From: Nematocida parisii ERTm1
Lineage: Eukaryota > Microsporidia
Assembly (NCBI RefSeq): GCF_000250985.1
Contig: NW_013524646.1
Span: 707,947-771,946 of the forward strand
Reading direction: 5' to 3'
Length of the DNA: 64,000 nucleotides
Below are positions 27,274 to 37,091 of the stretch, piece after piece. The translations under genes were made by a program, and so were the position numbers. Numbering within the stretch: the stretch's first letter is position 1; the number at the start of each line of letters is the position of its first letter. A model generated the notes under the pieces. That model was given only the letters and a program-made list of their open reading frames with translations, searched no databases and was not told the origin of the DNA.

Positions 27274-28709
27274 CTATAAATAAAAAAAGAATGAAGCCTA
27301 CTATTTATAACTTCTCTTCTAGAATATATGTTCAGTCATAACTGTGCATAAAAATAAGTTCTAGTGCATGTATTTGTGCATTAAATTGGTGTAATGCAAC
27401 AATTGGATACTTTGTATCCTCATCTCTAAAAACATTAATTAAATATAAAGTCAATCCTACCCTATCAAATGAGCCATTTATATTAATTGGTCTAGTTTTA
27501 CTATATTTGGCTATTGATTTTTCGGCACAAGCTCTTTTCAATTAACGAATATATAATTATTTCTTTTCTGTTATTTAAGCCATTTTCTTTATAATAATAC
27601 TTCACTATTCGTAAAAATTAATAAAATTATTTTTAAGTATTTTCATAATAAATAAGCTCTTTTTCTATGCGCCTGCTGTAAGATAATGCTATGTAAATCC
27701 TTAAATCCTTTGTGGTTTTTTGTTGTATCTGAATTATTTATTCTCTGCAGTTTATATATTTTATTAGCATATTGCTATTTATTAGAATGTTTTAGAAATT
27801 TAGTTATTTACTAGGAGTCTGTTGTTTGTCTGTGTAGTATACTCGTTAGATTCTAACTAGAAAGTGTTTAAGTATCTTTACTCTTGCGATTATGTGTGAT
27901 TATTTCATTTTATATCTTTGTTTGTTTATTGTTTAATTGTTTTTATATTACAAAGAGTAAATTTATCTTTTTGTATGTGATGCACTGACTATTGTTGTTT
28001 TTCCTGTTAATTAAGACAATTATATAGTTGTTTTTACATAATTTACTATTTTATAAAACTGAATGCGTGTATAGAAATAGTATTGAATTATTTTTACATG
28101 TACACTTTAAAAATAAAACATAAAGAAATACTTAGCCATTCTATTGTAATAAACAGACTAAACAATATACAATAAGAACAGAAAAAGACCGCACAGACAA
28201 ATAAGTATAAAAACACATTATAATACAAATAACTAGTAAGCAAATTAAATTAAACCAAACACACAGTATCTAGACATAACAATCTCAAAAACAAACTATC
28301 CTGTATAACTTAATATATCTAACATATATAAATAATTTATAGATTACACTTACTATTAGAACTAAACATAGACTAAACAAGTGCTAGCTTAAACAGAAAT
28401 TCGGGTTATATTTTCAAATATATTTGTATCCATAACTAGATAAATACGTATAAAACCCTCGTGATAATATATGTTTATTTGCCAAAGGTATTCTAGTTTT
28501 ATTATAGAATTTTAGAATATAAATATAAAATACTGTTGTTTCTCTGGTTATATCGTCGTATAAAATGTACTTATTGGAATATAATGGACTAAAATAAAAA
28601 TAAAAATATTTATGGCTAGAAAATTAAACCAAGATAAATTTTTATTAAACTAATTATTGTAAATAGACTGAATTTCTCGCAACATAAAGTATTTATAATA
28701 ATTTTACCC
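27274..28709. other. 1.4-kb gene desert with strand-composition switch
   Basis: Very AT-rich. From roughly 27.6 to 28.05 kb the plus strand is T-rich; from about 28.09 to 28.4 kb it is A-rich, a sharp reversal near 28.08 kb. One AAATTCGGGTTATA motif lies at 28398-28410. The short minus ORF at 27332-27541 has no ATG. The reversal could mark a replication initiation zone or simply divergent UTR biases; no ORF supported. Confidence 0.45.
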
Positions 28710-31700
28710 ATGACAAAAGAAATGGAAAAAATATACAAGGAGTGGTATAAAACTATGCCATCTCAGATGATTGATGTGAGTGAGTCATTTGTAGGGATTG
28801 GAAAGATAATTATAAATGGGCATTCATTGTACAAGTATATTGAAGACGTATACAGCATTCAGAGTGATACACTGCCTCTTAACTTACTAAGCAGTATAGC
28901 AGATACCATAGGACAGAGTCTTATTGCATCTGGGTTTAAAGACTCGTACTTGGTTTTATTTGAGGAGGACAATAATACGGAAGAAAGAAAGATATGCACG
29001 AGAGAGGTTGCTGCCACATTGGAGAAAGGCGGGGCTCTTAAGATCATATGGTTCCACTCAATGTACGACCATGAGTTTAAAAATTTCATAAAAAAAGAGC
29101 ACATCTGTTTGGGAGTGGGATATCAGGACAGTGAATCATTAGTATTCTTAAACACTGTGCTGGGCTTTTCTTTATATGCAGCGGTTTTGGACAAGGAAAC
29201 ATTTAGACCGCCTAGGCTATTTATGTTTGTTATTAGCCCTGCCATGTATTTGTGCGCAGAGAAGTATGTTTCCCGGGAATATACACCGAAGAAGGTAGAG
29301 CTTTTATCTATAGAGAGCACTGTTTCTGAGGTAGAGGGTTTAATGAAGAAGCATTTAGGAGATGCAAAGTATGCAGAGCATATAGAAGTAGTGCGGGGAC
29401 CTAATTCACTATTGAAGTACAGTAAAGAGAGAAAGCCTGTGGACAGAGAGCTGATAATTGAGATAGAAGAAGTTATTAGGAAGTGCAATGTATGCAGCAT
29501 CAAGAGTGTGATAGATGGGCGACTTTTACAGCCGGCACAAGAAAATACAAATGATGTTTCAGCTGCAGAGATAATTAACGAGGCGCTGGAAGAGGTGGGA
29601 AAAGAGAGACTATTTGTTCCGACAACTATGTCTTCAGTGCGATTCTATAATGAAGAGCAGGAGAGGAGTTTTAGAACAGAGCAGATGTATATTGAAAGCT
29701 TAAAAAAGAATGCACAGTCTCTGCACGAAGGAAAGCATTTGCATAATCCTATTATGTTGGTGAGTGAGAAGACAAAAAAAAAGAAAGAGGTAAAAGAAAA
29801 AATAGGAAAAAAGCAGTTAGAGATCATAGAAAAAAACAAGAAGCAAAAAGAGCTAGAGGCAAAGAAGAAGGATGTTGCCTTTTTGCGCAGTTTTTTGGCA
29901 AAGTACGAATCATTTTCTGCCACGTATGAGAAGAGAAGACATTTGGAGTCCTTTTTAGTGAGAGCGCACTCATCTTTTATATGCAGAAAGGTGTTTTTAT
30001 TACGGATTGAGTTTTATAGCGAGCTCTGGAGCTTGGAGAAGAGAAAGAAGAGGCCAAGTGAGAAAGACCTAGTTTCTTTGTACATGGACTGCACGACTTT
30101 TATTGAGAAATACAGCAAGGATGCCTCAATTGAGGAGCTGCAGTATGTGCTGCAGGCAATGCTTGACCAGGGCTTTGGTGCCACTATTTTAGAAATGTGT
30201 GAAAGGTACCAGATTAGTTACACAAACAAGAGGGACAGTGCATGCACGGTGATATACAATGGAGGCGAGCCAGTCAGTCTGGTATTTGATCCTGCTACCA
30301 CAAAAGACCCAAATGACTACGATATTTCGTTTCTTATGCGGGCAGCTGGTGATAAGCTAAAGAGAACGCTTGGTTCAAAGCCAGACCCAAGGCTTCTGTT
30401 TGAGCCAGATGAGTGGCAGAGAGACCTTCTGAAGATTGTGGATGACAGCGAAAGTGCAGTAATATGTGCCCCAACCTCATCGGGTAAAACCTTTATCTGC
30501 TACTATGCAATGGAAAAGGTGCTTAGGGAAAGCAATGATAATATTGTCATTTTTGTTGCGCCGACCAAGGCTCTTGTTAACCAAGTAGCAGCAGATGTCT
30601 ATGCAAGATTTGGGTCAAAGCCATACATAAAGCAGAACAATATTCTGCAGGGAATATGCATGAGCGACTTCCAAATATCGCCCTTTAACTGCCAGATTCT
30701 GATAACAGTGCCAAATGTTCTGGAGAAGATTCTAAGCATGCCGCCAGAGCAGGCAAAGAAGGCGCACCCATATCTAGACAGAGTAAAGTACATTGTAATA
30801 GACGAGGTGCACAAAATAAGTGACAGCCGCATGGGGGCGAGTATGGAGAAGATCATACACTTCAGTCCGTGCTCACTGCTTCTTCTGAGTGCCACATTAG
30901 GAAATCTAGACGAGTTTTATGGGTGGGTAGAGAAGATAGAAAGTAGAAAAAACCGCAGGTGCCATTTGATACAGCACAAGGAGAGGTACTGTGAAATCAA
31001 AAACTATGTCTTCGTACCAAAAAAGATAAACACACTAGAAACCTGCCACAAAACAACCAGAGCCCCGGGAGAGCAGTCTATTGCGCCAATACACTCTCTT
31101 TTTGCATACTCATTCAGAGTGATAAAAGAGGATGGGTTTAGTGATGATGTGAACTTCCTGCCAGAAGAGCTACTAAACCTATACTATGCCATTTTTGCAG
31201 TGCTTAGAAAAGACCAGAGGTCTCTCATTAAAGAATACCGGCCAAAGCGATTCTTCAAAACAAACTGCATAACGAAAGGCGATGTAAAGAAATATGAAAA
31301 TTATGTAATTGAAACCTTCAGAGACATGATCAAAACTAATACTTTAGACACAGAGCAGGTTATAAAAATATATGAAATTTTAATTCGAGAGGCTAAGGAA
31401 GGGTTCCAAAAAATAGAGAGCGATTTGAAAGAGAAGCTAAGTGGGTATATAAAAAAAGGGTCAGCCGCGGGAATTAGGCTGCTTCAAAATAAGCCATTAA
31501 AAACAATAAGCAGCACGCCTAAAGAGGAGCAAATCAGCGCCGAGGGTGAAAATCTGGCTAAGAAAATGGCAAACATGGAGTTAAGTCCCACAGAGATTTC
31601 TCCAGATATCCTATTGTACAACATTGACTATCTTCTGGACAACATTCTTGATCTTACTGTAGAGCTGGAAGCAGCCAATAAACTGCCGTGCATCGTGTTC

Positions 31701-33269
31701 AACCTGGAGAGAACTGTTTGTAATGCGCTTGCGATTAGGCTATCAGAAGAACTGGAAAACTTTGAGAAGTGTGCGCCTCCAGTGCTAACTAAGGCAGACA
31801 TCAGGGAGAATGAAAAGGTTCTAAAAGAGATGCGCAGGTCAAGAGATGCAAATGTTGCAACAGGAAAAGATGCATGGATAAACGAATCAATTGTAGCAGA
31901 GGAAATGGCAGGAAGAAACATAGACTTGAATGCAAAGGACCCACGGTTCTGCTTTACTGATCCAACTATAGCTTCTTCTGGTGCATATCTGCTAGATGAG
32001 TATGCAAAGTCACTTAGAAAAACTGGCCGACTTGATCCAAGGCTAATACAGGCACTGTACAGAGGAATTGGAGTGCACCACAGCGGAATACCAAAGAAAT
32101 ACAGAAACATGGTAGAAATACTCTTCCGAATGAAGCAGCTGCGAGTTGTGTTTGCCACAGACACTCTTGCTCTGGGTATTAACATGCCGTGCCGAACAGC
32201 TGTCTTTGCAGGAGACTCTCTGTATCTGGACTCAATGAGCTTCAAGCAGATGGCAGGAAGAGCAGGAAGAAGAGGGTATGACACGCAGGGAAATGTAGTA
32301 TTCTTTGGTATACCAAAACAAAAGGTAAGGAGTCTTATTACATCGTATCTGCCGCGCATTAAAGGGTCCTATCCGTACACAAGTCTTTTGGCAGTGCAGT
32401 CAGCAAGACCCACTGTGAAGAGCTCTACAGTAGAAAGCATTCTTTCTTATCCACTGATGTCGCTATCTCTGCCCAAGGAAGCATTCAGAGCCATCAATGG
32501 GCTGAGCACAAAGGACTTTACGCAGAAAATACTGGATGCACAGAATAGGTATCTCATTAAAAAACAGTTCCTGTCTTCTGAAACCATGCAGAATGATTTA
32601 ATACTGCACAGCACAGAGGGCAAAAAAGAGGCACCATTCACTAAAAAGCTCTCGCATACATCGGGCCTGTGTGATATGGCGCTGAATACGCTTTCGTATG
32701 GTGCAGAGGCATTTGTGCTTATGTCGTTAGTGAATGAAGGTATTCTGGATAAAATATGCAAGCAGGAGAAGGACAAAGAAGAAATATACAAGTCCATTAT
32801 CCACTTGGTTGCATATATCTTTGAGATACACCCACTTCCATCAATATCATCTCTTCCAGCGCTTCCAGATCTGGAGCCAGGTATATTTGCACGGCTTGAG
32901 GCGTACTATAAAGAATCAATTGCAATTAGCAGAGAGTATATGCACGAAGAAGATGCAGCCTGGACCAGGCTAATCCCAGACAGCGTGCACTACACTCCCA
33001 TAGCCCAGTCCTTCTTTATTCTTCCTTACTTATACACAAAGAAGAACAGTTACATTCTAAAATACTTTATTGATCAGAATGTGAAGCAAATCATAAATGA
33101 GAATGGAGTAGGAGAAACAGAGCTATGGCGCCGTCTTAAGAACATAGAAGACGTCCTTATGCAGCTTGTGGCGTACTACACTGAGTACTTCCCCACCTCA
33201 ATTGCCATGCCATTCGTATCCGGCACTCTTTCCCAGTTCCGAGAAAGATTCGCCAGGATGCATGCATAA
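28710..33269 (+). CDS. Ski2-like DExH helicase, DDX60 family
   Basis: 1519 residues. A long N-terminal region (about 1-560) with a Lys/Glu-rich coiled coil (about 345-400) precedes the helicase core: motif I CAPTSSGKT near 590, APTKALVNQ, motif II DEVH at about 698, motif III SATLGN near 727, GVHHSGIPKKYR, FATDTLALGINMP, and motif VI QMAGRAGRRGYD near 1180. A long insert separates the RecA lobes. DEVH, the HSGIP block, the GDSLYLDSMSFKQMAGRAGRRG run and the overall size place it with DDX60 rather than SKI2 or MTR4, which have arch/KOW inserts. DDX60 proteins bind RNA and, in animals, act in antiviral RNA surveillance; the role here is unknown. Confidence 0.85.
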   Translation: MTKEMEKIYKEWYKTMPSQMIDVSESFVGIGKIIINGHSLYKYIEDVYSIQSDTLPLNLLSSIADTIGQSLIASGFKDSYLVLFEEDNNTEERKICTREVAATLEKGGALKIIWFHSMYDHEFKNFIKKEHICLGVGYQDSESLVFLNTVLGFSLYAAVLDKETFRPPRLFMFVISPAMYLCAEKYVSREYTPKKVELLSIESTVSEVEGLMKKHLGDAKYAEHIEVVRGPNSLLKYSKERKPVDRELIIEIEEVIRKCNVCSIKSVIDGRLLQPAQENTNDVSAAEIINEALEEVGKERLFVPTTMSSVRFYNEEQERSFRTEQMYIESLKKNAQSLHEGKHLHNPIMLVSEKTKKKKEVKEKIGKKQLEIIEKNKKQKELEAKKKDVAFLRSFLAKYESFSATYEKRRHLESFLVRAHSSFICRKVFLLRIEFYSELWSLEKRKKRPSEKDLVSLYMDCTTFIEKYSKDASIEELQYVLQAMLDQGFGATILEMCERYQISYTNKRDSACTVIYNGGEPVSLVFDPATTKDPNDYDISFLMRAAGDKLKRTLGSKPDPRLLFEPDEWQRDLLKIVDDSESAVICAPTSSGKTFICYYAMEKVLRESNDNIVIFVAPTKALVNQVAADVYARFGSKPYIKQNNILQGICMSDFQISPFNCQILITVPNVLEKILSMPPEQAKKAHPYLDRVKYIVIDEVHKISDSRMGASMEKIIHFSPCSLLLLSATLGNLDEFYGWVEKIESRKNRRCHLIQHKERYCEIKNYVFVPKKINTLETCHKTTRAPGEQSIAPIHSLFAYSFRVIKEDGFSDDVNFLPEELLNLYYAIFAVLRKDQRSLIKEYRPKRFFKTNCITKGDVKKYENYVIETFRDMIKTNTLDTEQVIKIYEILIREAKEGFQKIESDLKEKLSGYIKKGSAAGIRLLQNKPLKTISSTPKEEQISAEGENLAKKMANMELSPTEISPDILLYNIDYLLDNILDLTVELEAANKLPCIVFNLERTVCNALAIRLSEELENFEKCAPPVLTKADIRENEKVLKEMRRSRDANVATGKDAWINESIVAEEMAGRNIDLNAKDPRFCFTDPTIASSGAYLLDEYAKSLRKTGRLDPRLIQALYRGIGVHHSGIPKKYRNMVEILFRMKQLRVVFATDTLALGINMPCRTAVFAGDSLYLDSMSFKQMAGRAGRRGYDTQGNVVFFGIPKQKVRSLITSYLPRIKGSYPYTSLLAVQSARPTVKSSTVESILSYPLMSLSLPKEAFRAINGLSTKDFTQKILDAQNRYLIKKQFLSSETMQNDLILHSTEGKKEAPFTKKLSHTSGLCDMALNTLSYGAEAFVLMSLVNEGILDKICKQEKDKEEIYKSIIHLVAYIFEIHPLPSISSLPALPDLEPGIFARLEAYYKESIAISREYMHEEDAAWTRLIPDSVHYTPIAQSFFILPYLYTKKNSYILKYFIDQNVKQIINENGVGETELWRRLKNIEDVLMQLVAYYTEYFPTSIAMPFVSGTLSQFRERFARMHA

Positions 33270-33811
33270 GTTAACCATGGCATAAGCAGAAAAACAGAAA
33301 TAAATCATAGTCTATTAAAACATCTATTATTTTTATACTATATGGCCAATGGAATAAGAGCAATTATACATCCATCGGTATATTTATTGATTTTATAGAT
33401 GCATTCAAGTATTAGAATATAAAGTGCTTCTAGAAATAACTAGAGCATATGCTTTTTACAGCCCGTTTTATTTTATATTTGACGCATACAGCACTGGGCT
33501 CTATTATTGATTCATACATTAATAAAGAGCAATAGAAATCTTTACAGTTCTTACAATATATTTCAAATAGTGTTAATATAAAGCATCTCGAATTATGTCA
33601 TAAAAAGGCAGTAGTTATTAAAGATATTAAAAGTAAATGTACCTCTGTTGACTCATTCAAACTTATTAAAGCACAAACTTAAATCAGAGGAGAAAAGTGG
33701 CTCAATCATCATAAAATACTCTTAAGCACTACAAAATCAAGTATACTCCGAAGTACCGAACGTATTTAGAACAGAATAAAATTAATTACGTGGGCACAAA
33801 TTTTTTCATAA
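33270..33811. other. intergenic, no gene seen
   Basis: About 540 bp between two plus-strand genes. The end carries ACAAATTTTTTC about 15 bp before the BRL1 ATG, a start-proximal A/T element. Nothing else supported. Confidence 0.5.
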
Positions 33812-34432
33812 ATGGGCACTCCAGCAGATATAAACTGGGGAGAAAGAGAACCAAGACGGCCAATAAGCAAATCACATCCCTATGAGTTCTTCAGCTTCTC
33901 CAATCCAAAGAAAAGAAAAGCAGATGATCAAATATTCAAACCAAGCGCTATGATAGACCATGAAAGGTTTCTTCCTGTAAAGAAGCCGCAGAATGCCCAG
34001 CCGCAAGCATCAATGCACCATGAAAAGCTGCTTAAAATTAATTTAATACTGCAGGCGTATCTTAGCCTTATACTAAATGTGTTTATTGTAGGTTTAATGA
34101 TACTATTAGTAGTAAAAGGAGTGGTTATGATAAAAAATGACATAGAAGTACGGGTGAACACATCTATCATGGACCAGAAAACAAGAATATCAGACTGTGC
34201 CAGGGAGTACAGGATAAATCGGTGTAACCCAGAAGACAGGGTTCCTGCAGTAGAAAAGCAGTGCCAGGAGTGGGAGAAGTGCATGGCGCAGGACCCAATC
34301 AAGCAGGAGCTAAGTAAGATTGTTCTCCGCATGCTAAGTGAAGGTGCAGAGGAATTGATGGGCTCACTTTCAGTAAGAACTGTAGCACTTGCTACTGTTG
34401 CACTTGTTATAGTCCTTAAATACCGTAAATAA
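33812..34432 (+). CDS. BRL1: nuclear envelope protein BRL1/BRR6
   Basis: 206 residues. Cytosolic/nucleoplasmic N-terminus, first membrane span about 83-105 (LSLILNVFIVGLMILLVV), a lumenal Cys-rich loop, second span near the C-terminus (about 185-203). The loop carries CAREYRINRCNPEDRVPAVE and CQEWEKCM, the four-cysteine disulfide pattern C..xY..N.C.P...P....C..WE.CM that defines the Brl1/Brr6 family. These proteins work in nuclear envelope lipid homeostasis and nuclear pore insertion. Full family architecture in a short form. The TAA stop overlaps a TAACCCGAAA motif. Confidence 0.88.
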   Translation: MGTPADINWGEREPRRPISKSHPYEFFSFSNPKKRKADDQIFKPSAMIDHERFLPVKKPQNAQPQASMHHEKLLKINLILQAYLSLILNVFIVGLMILLVVKGVVMIKNDIEVRVNTSIMDQKTRISDCAREYRINRCNPEDRVPAVEKQCQEWEKCMAQDPIKQELSKIVLRMLSEGAEELMGSLSVRTVALATVALVIVLKYRK

Positions 34433-34659
34433 CCCGAAAGCACCCAACCACACAGGGATGTATAATTAAATAGAACATCATAATAAAGATAGAATAAATA
34501 ATAGAATGTTTGCATATTAACAAGCGCTTACCAGTAAGAGTCCCGCATTATTATATAACAGAAGAGATAAATAGACAGAGCAATGCTAAAGTTTGTAGGA
34601 ATATTGTCCTTTATTGTAAATTGATAAATATCAGTTATCATATGAAAAAATCCTTCCAT

Positions 34660-35112
34660 TTATCGTGCAAAGTGTGAATTTGACTTTAGCATAACTGGAG
34701 TGTTTGATTCTAATGAAATAGTGAATGCGGGTCTTGCGCCTTCTGGTAATGGCTTGGGGGGAGCAACGCCGTGCTTGGCTCTGTACTCGTCCCTGGCAAT
34801 CTTTTCTTTCTGGCACTGGCTGGGTCTAACGTGCTCAATTCTTGCAATTACTTTCTTGATAATAAGACTGTTTCCACTCTTCTTGGTCATGGCAATTCCT
34901 ACAGAGGTCTTGAATACGGCGTATACTCTTCCTGTCTTTCCTATGAAAGTTCTGTGGGGCATTCCCTTGTGCACTCCAGAGTCTATGCTTATGTCAACAT
35001 AGTCTCCTCTCTTGTATTGGTTAAGGATAGTGGTTGTCTGTGGTCTCTTGGACTGATCGTAGTCCTTTTTGAATGTACTTCTTGTCTTAGATCTGAATCC
35101 CCTGCTTCTCAT
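34660..35112 (-). CDS. RPL21: 60S ribosomal protein L21 (eL21)
   Basis: 150 residues, full length. Family-typical N-terminus MRSRGFRSKTR, then YKRGDYVDISIDSGVHKGMP, HRTFIGKTGRVY and IARIEHVRPSQC. The start is preceded by CCCCC and, further out, AAATTTAAATTTT on the coding strand, as for RPS9. Confidence 0.96.
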   Translation of the reverse strand: MRSRGFRSKTRSTFKKDYDQSKRPQTTTILNQYKRGDYVDISIDSGVHKGMPHRTFIGKTGRVYAVFKTSVGIAMTKKSGNSLIIKKVIARIEHVRPSQCQKEKIARDEYRAKHGVAPPKPLPEGARPAFTISLESNTPVMLKSNSHFAR

Positions 35113-35116
35113 TGCT

Positions 35117-35138
35117 GGGGGAATAAAATTTAAATTTT
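35117..35138 (-). promoter_or_regulatory. RPL21 core promoter: AAATTT plus C-tract
   Basis: On the minus strand, AAATTTAAATTTT is followed by TATTCCCCC ending four bases before the ATG. CCC tracts just upstream of ribosomal protein starts are known in microsporidia; RPS9 here has TCCCCTGC before its ATG. Confidence 0.6.
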
Positions 35139-35383
35139 ACTTATACTTAAGAAATTTAAAATAGAAATAAAAACCGACAATTAAAGTCAAATATAAAGTA
35201 CCACCTGGGCACTGCGCATGCATTAAGAGAGCCTGCAGAGTGTACAGGCGGGTTTAGAAAATTGCTACCTTAATACAGAAGCAGTAATAGCACGGTTAGG
35301 ATAAGTATGAATAATTCTGAGTTTTCAAATTTAAAATTTCGGCCGTTATTTATTTTAGTGAAATAGCTTTAGTAGTGATGCGG

Positions 35384-35719
35384 CTAGTAAAGTTTTAATT
35401 TTCTAAGTTCAGGAATTCCCTTTAGAAGATCTTTTTCATAGGGGTAGATGGCGACTGCAGTCATTATATTCTCTGGCTGCTCAATCCACACGCTGTGCAT
35501 TATTTCTCTATTTTTTAGTTCTTTTATTAGTTCATCCATTTGTTCTTTACTACTCTGCAGGACGGCGGTTCGCATTGAAAATCCTTCTTTATGGTAGTTA
35601 AGGTATTCTGCGTCGAAGTGCTCGTGGTGGCAGAGTGTTACGGCATGCACTGCTTGCGCAATTGTTGCTCCCTGAGGAAATTCTGTGTCATTTCTTGCTA
35701 TAACATACTGTATTTTCAT
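35384..35719 (-). CDS. PTRHD1-type peptidyl-tRNA hydrolase fold protein
   Basis: 111 residues. Pth2-like fold: MKIQYVIARND entry strand, GATIAQAVHAVTLC (the PTH2/PTRHD1 glycine/glutamine loop and AxxHA helix), and the C-terminal MHSVWIEQPENIMTAVAIYP, which is the PTRHD1 version of the xWxEQPENIxTCIAxxP block. Canonical Pth2 has a different C-terminus, so PTRHD1 is the closest group. Enzymatic activity of PTRHD1 is not well established. Divergent from RPS9 with only 18 bp between starts. Confidence 0.88.
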   Translation of the reverse strand: MKIQYVIARNDTEFPQGATIAQAVHAVTLCHHEHFDAEYLNYHKEGFSMRTAVLQSSKEQMDELIKELKNREIMHSVWIEQPENIMTAVAIYPYEKDLLKGIPELRKLKLY

Positions 35720-35737
35720 TTTTTTTTAGTCCCCTGC
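35720..35737. promoter_or_regulatory. 18-bp bidirectional start region, PTRHD1 / RPS9
   Basis: The complete space between divergent ATGs: a T9 tract (A-tract for PTRHD1) next to AGTCCCCTGC just before RPS9. It is too short for much more than an initiator, so most promoter elements must lie inside the neighbouring coding sequences. Confidence 0.55.
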
Positions 35738-36301
35738 ATGGCAAGTCCAACATATTCAAAGAGAGCTGGATCTGTACGAAGACCATTTGACAAGCAAAGA
35801 CTCATTAACGAAATGAAGTACGTAGGTGAGTATGGACTGAAGTCCAAGAGAGAACTGAGAGTACTTGAGAAGATATTCCATGATGTAAAGAGAAGAGCAA
35901 AGGATCTTCTTATAAACACAGATGAAGACTACCAGATGGTACAGGGAAGAGCACTGCTCCACAGACTAGAGAAGCAAGGATTAATCACTGGAATAAACTA
36001 CCAGTCTAAGAAGTGTATTATTACAGAGCTTGAGAAGATTCTTGACTTAGAAATCACTTCACTTCTGAACAGAAGACTCCAGACCAAAGTACTGTCACTG
36101 GGTCTAGCAAAGAGCATACACCACGCACGTGTTCTGATTCACCAGGGGCACATATCAGTAAACGGTGCTATAGTAAACAAGCCTGGATTTATTGTTGCTG
36201 CTGAGAGTGAAGGGTACATAGAGATATCACCCAACTCAACACTTATGGGAAACAAGCCAGGAAGAGCTGCCAAGAAAGTAAAAGCAGCAGCTTCTGAGTA
36301 A
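35738..36301 (+). CDS. RPS9: 40S ribosomal protein S9 (uS4)
   Basis: 187 residues from the ATG at 35738 (MASPTYSKRAGSVRRPFDKQ); the open frame upstream overlaps PTRHD1 and is not used. Family features: YGLKSKRELRVLE, the RALLHRLEKQGLI segment, and the S4 RNA-binding domain SLGLAKSIHHARVLIHQGHI followed by SVNGAIVNKPGFIV. Full length for the family. Confidence 0.96.
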   Translation: MASPTYSKRAGSVRRPFDKQRLINEMKYVGEYGLKSKRELRVLEKIFHDVKRRAKDLLINTDEDYQMVQGRALLHRLEKQGLITGINYQSKKCIITELEKILDLEITSLLNRRLQTKVLSLGLAKSIHHARVLIHQGHISVNGAIVNKPGFIVAAESEGYIEISPNSTLMGNKPGRAAKKVKAAASE

Positions 36302-36803
36302 TAAACAGTTCTATTTCTATTTTCTTTGTATGTTCACTGTACAGCGCAGCAGTAAATAAACAGGTGGTGTATGGCTAGTAGTGTGCATATATTTATAAAA
36401 CTCAAATACTCATTCTATGTGCAATTTTCTGGCATATGCTAAAATATTTGTGAATATAATATTTGTTGAAATTATAGTATATGAACTATAATCTTGCTCT
36501 AATTTACAAACTACTGCAAATTTAATGGGAGGCATAGATAAGTAAATATCTTAAATTTCGGGTATTAAAAGTCAAAATAGTCTGAAAAGCCAGTAATAAA
36601 GACCGTGCATTGCCTTTAAAACAGATAATCTAGCTATACAGCACAATTTATTCGAAAATTTGATTATAGAGTTATAAGTGGATTCAGACTACAGGTAAAA
36701 TAGGAGCATGGTAGACATAGGCGGTTTAGAAATGTATATATCGGGTTAAACCATATGTTTGTAATTGTAAAAGAAAGTATAAATGGATTTGTGCAAAAAG
36801 GAG
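36302..36803. other. intergenic with two CGGGTTA-type motifs
   Basis: About 500 bp between RPS9 and tRNA-Glu. ATTTCGGGTATT lies at about 36554-36566 and ATATATCGGGTTAAA at 36736-36750. No ORF supported. Confidence 0.5.
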
Positions 36804-36875
36804 TTCCCTTGCGGGGAATTGAACCCCGGCCGTCGCGGTGAAAACGCGAAATCCTAGCTACTAGACCACAAGGGA
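36804..36875 (-). tRNA. tRNA-Glu (anticodon TTC)
   Basis: Minus strand. Acceptor TCCCTTG (36875 inward) pairs with CAAGGGA (36811-36805). Anticodon stem TCGCG/CGCGA encloses loop TTTTCAC, anticodon TTC. D-arm GTGGTCTAGTAGCTAGGA and T-arm GGTTCAATTCC are standard. 72 nt with discriminator; no intron, no encoded CCA. Confidence 0.95.
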
Positions 36876-37091
36876 TCACAATATATTCAACATACATACA
36901 CTGTCACAGCGGCATTCTATTCTAAATATTCACTCCAGCGCATTTAAATGTATAAATAGTATATATAATGGTGTGCTGCACATACTTGTATGTTTTTCTG
37001 TGAGAGCACAGTGTGTTAATAATTTAGTATCCATTTATTTACAACGGACTTTAGGCCCATTATTCCTCTCTGAACATTCGCTGGAATTCAC

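Noticed and set aside
27332-27541. 69-codon protein-like ORF on the minus strand.
   Set aside because: It has no ATG near its start and no recognised family; could be a decayed fragment but support is weak.
35591-35737. Upstream extension of RPS9 and an AG before its start as a possible 3' splice site.
   Set aside because: The extension overlaps PTRHD1 in antisense and no branch point or 5' splice site was found; the ATG at 35738 gives the standard N-terminus.
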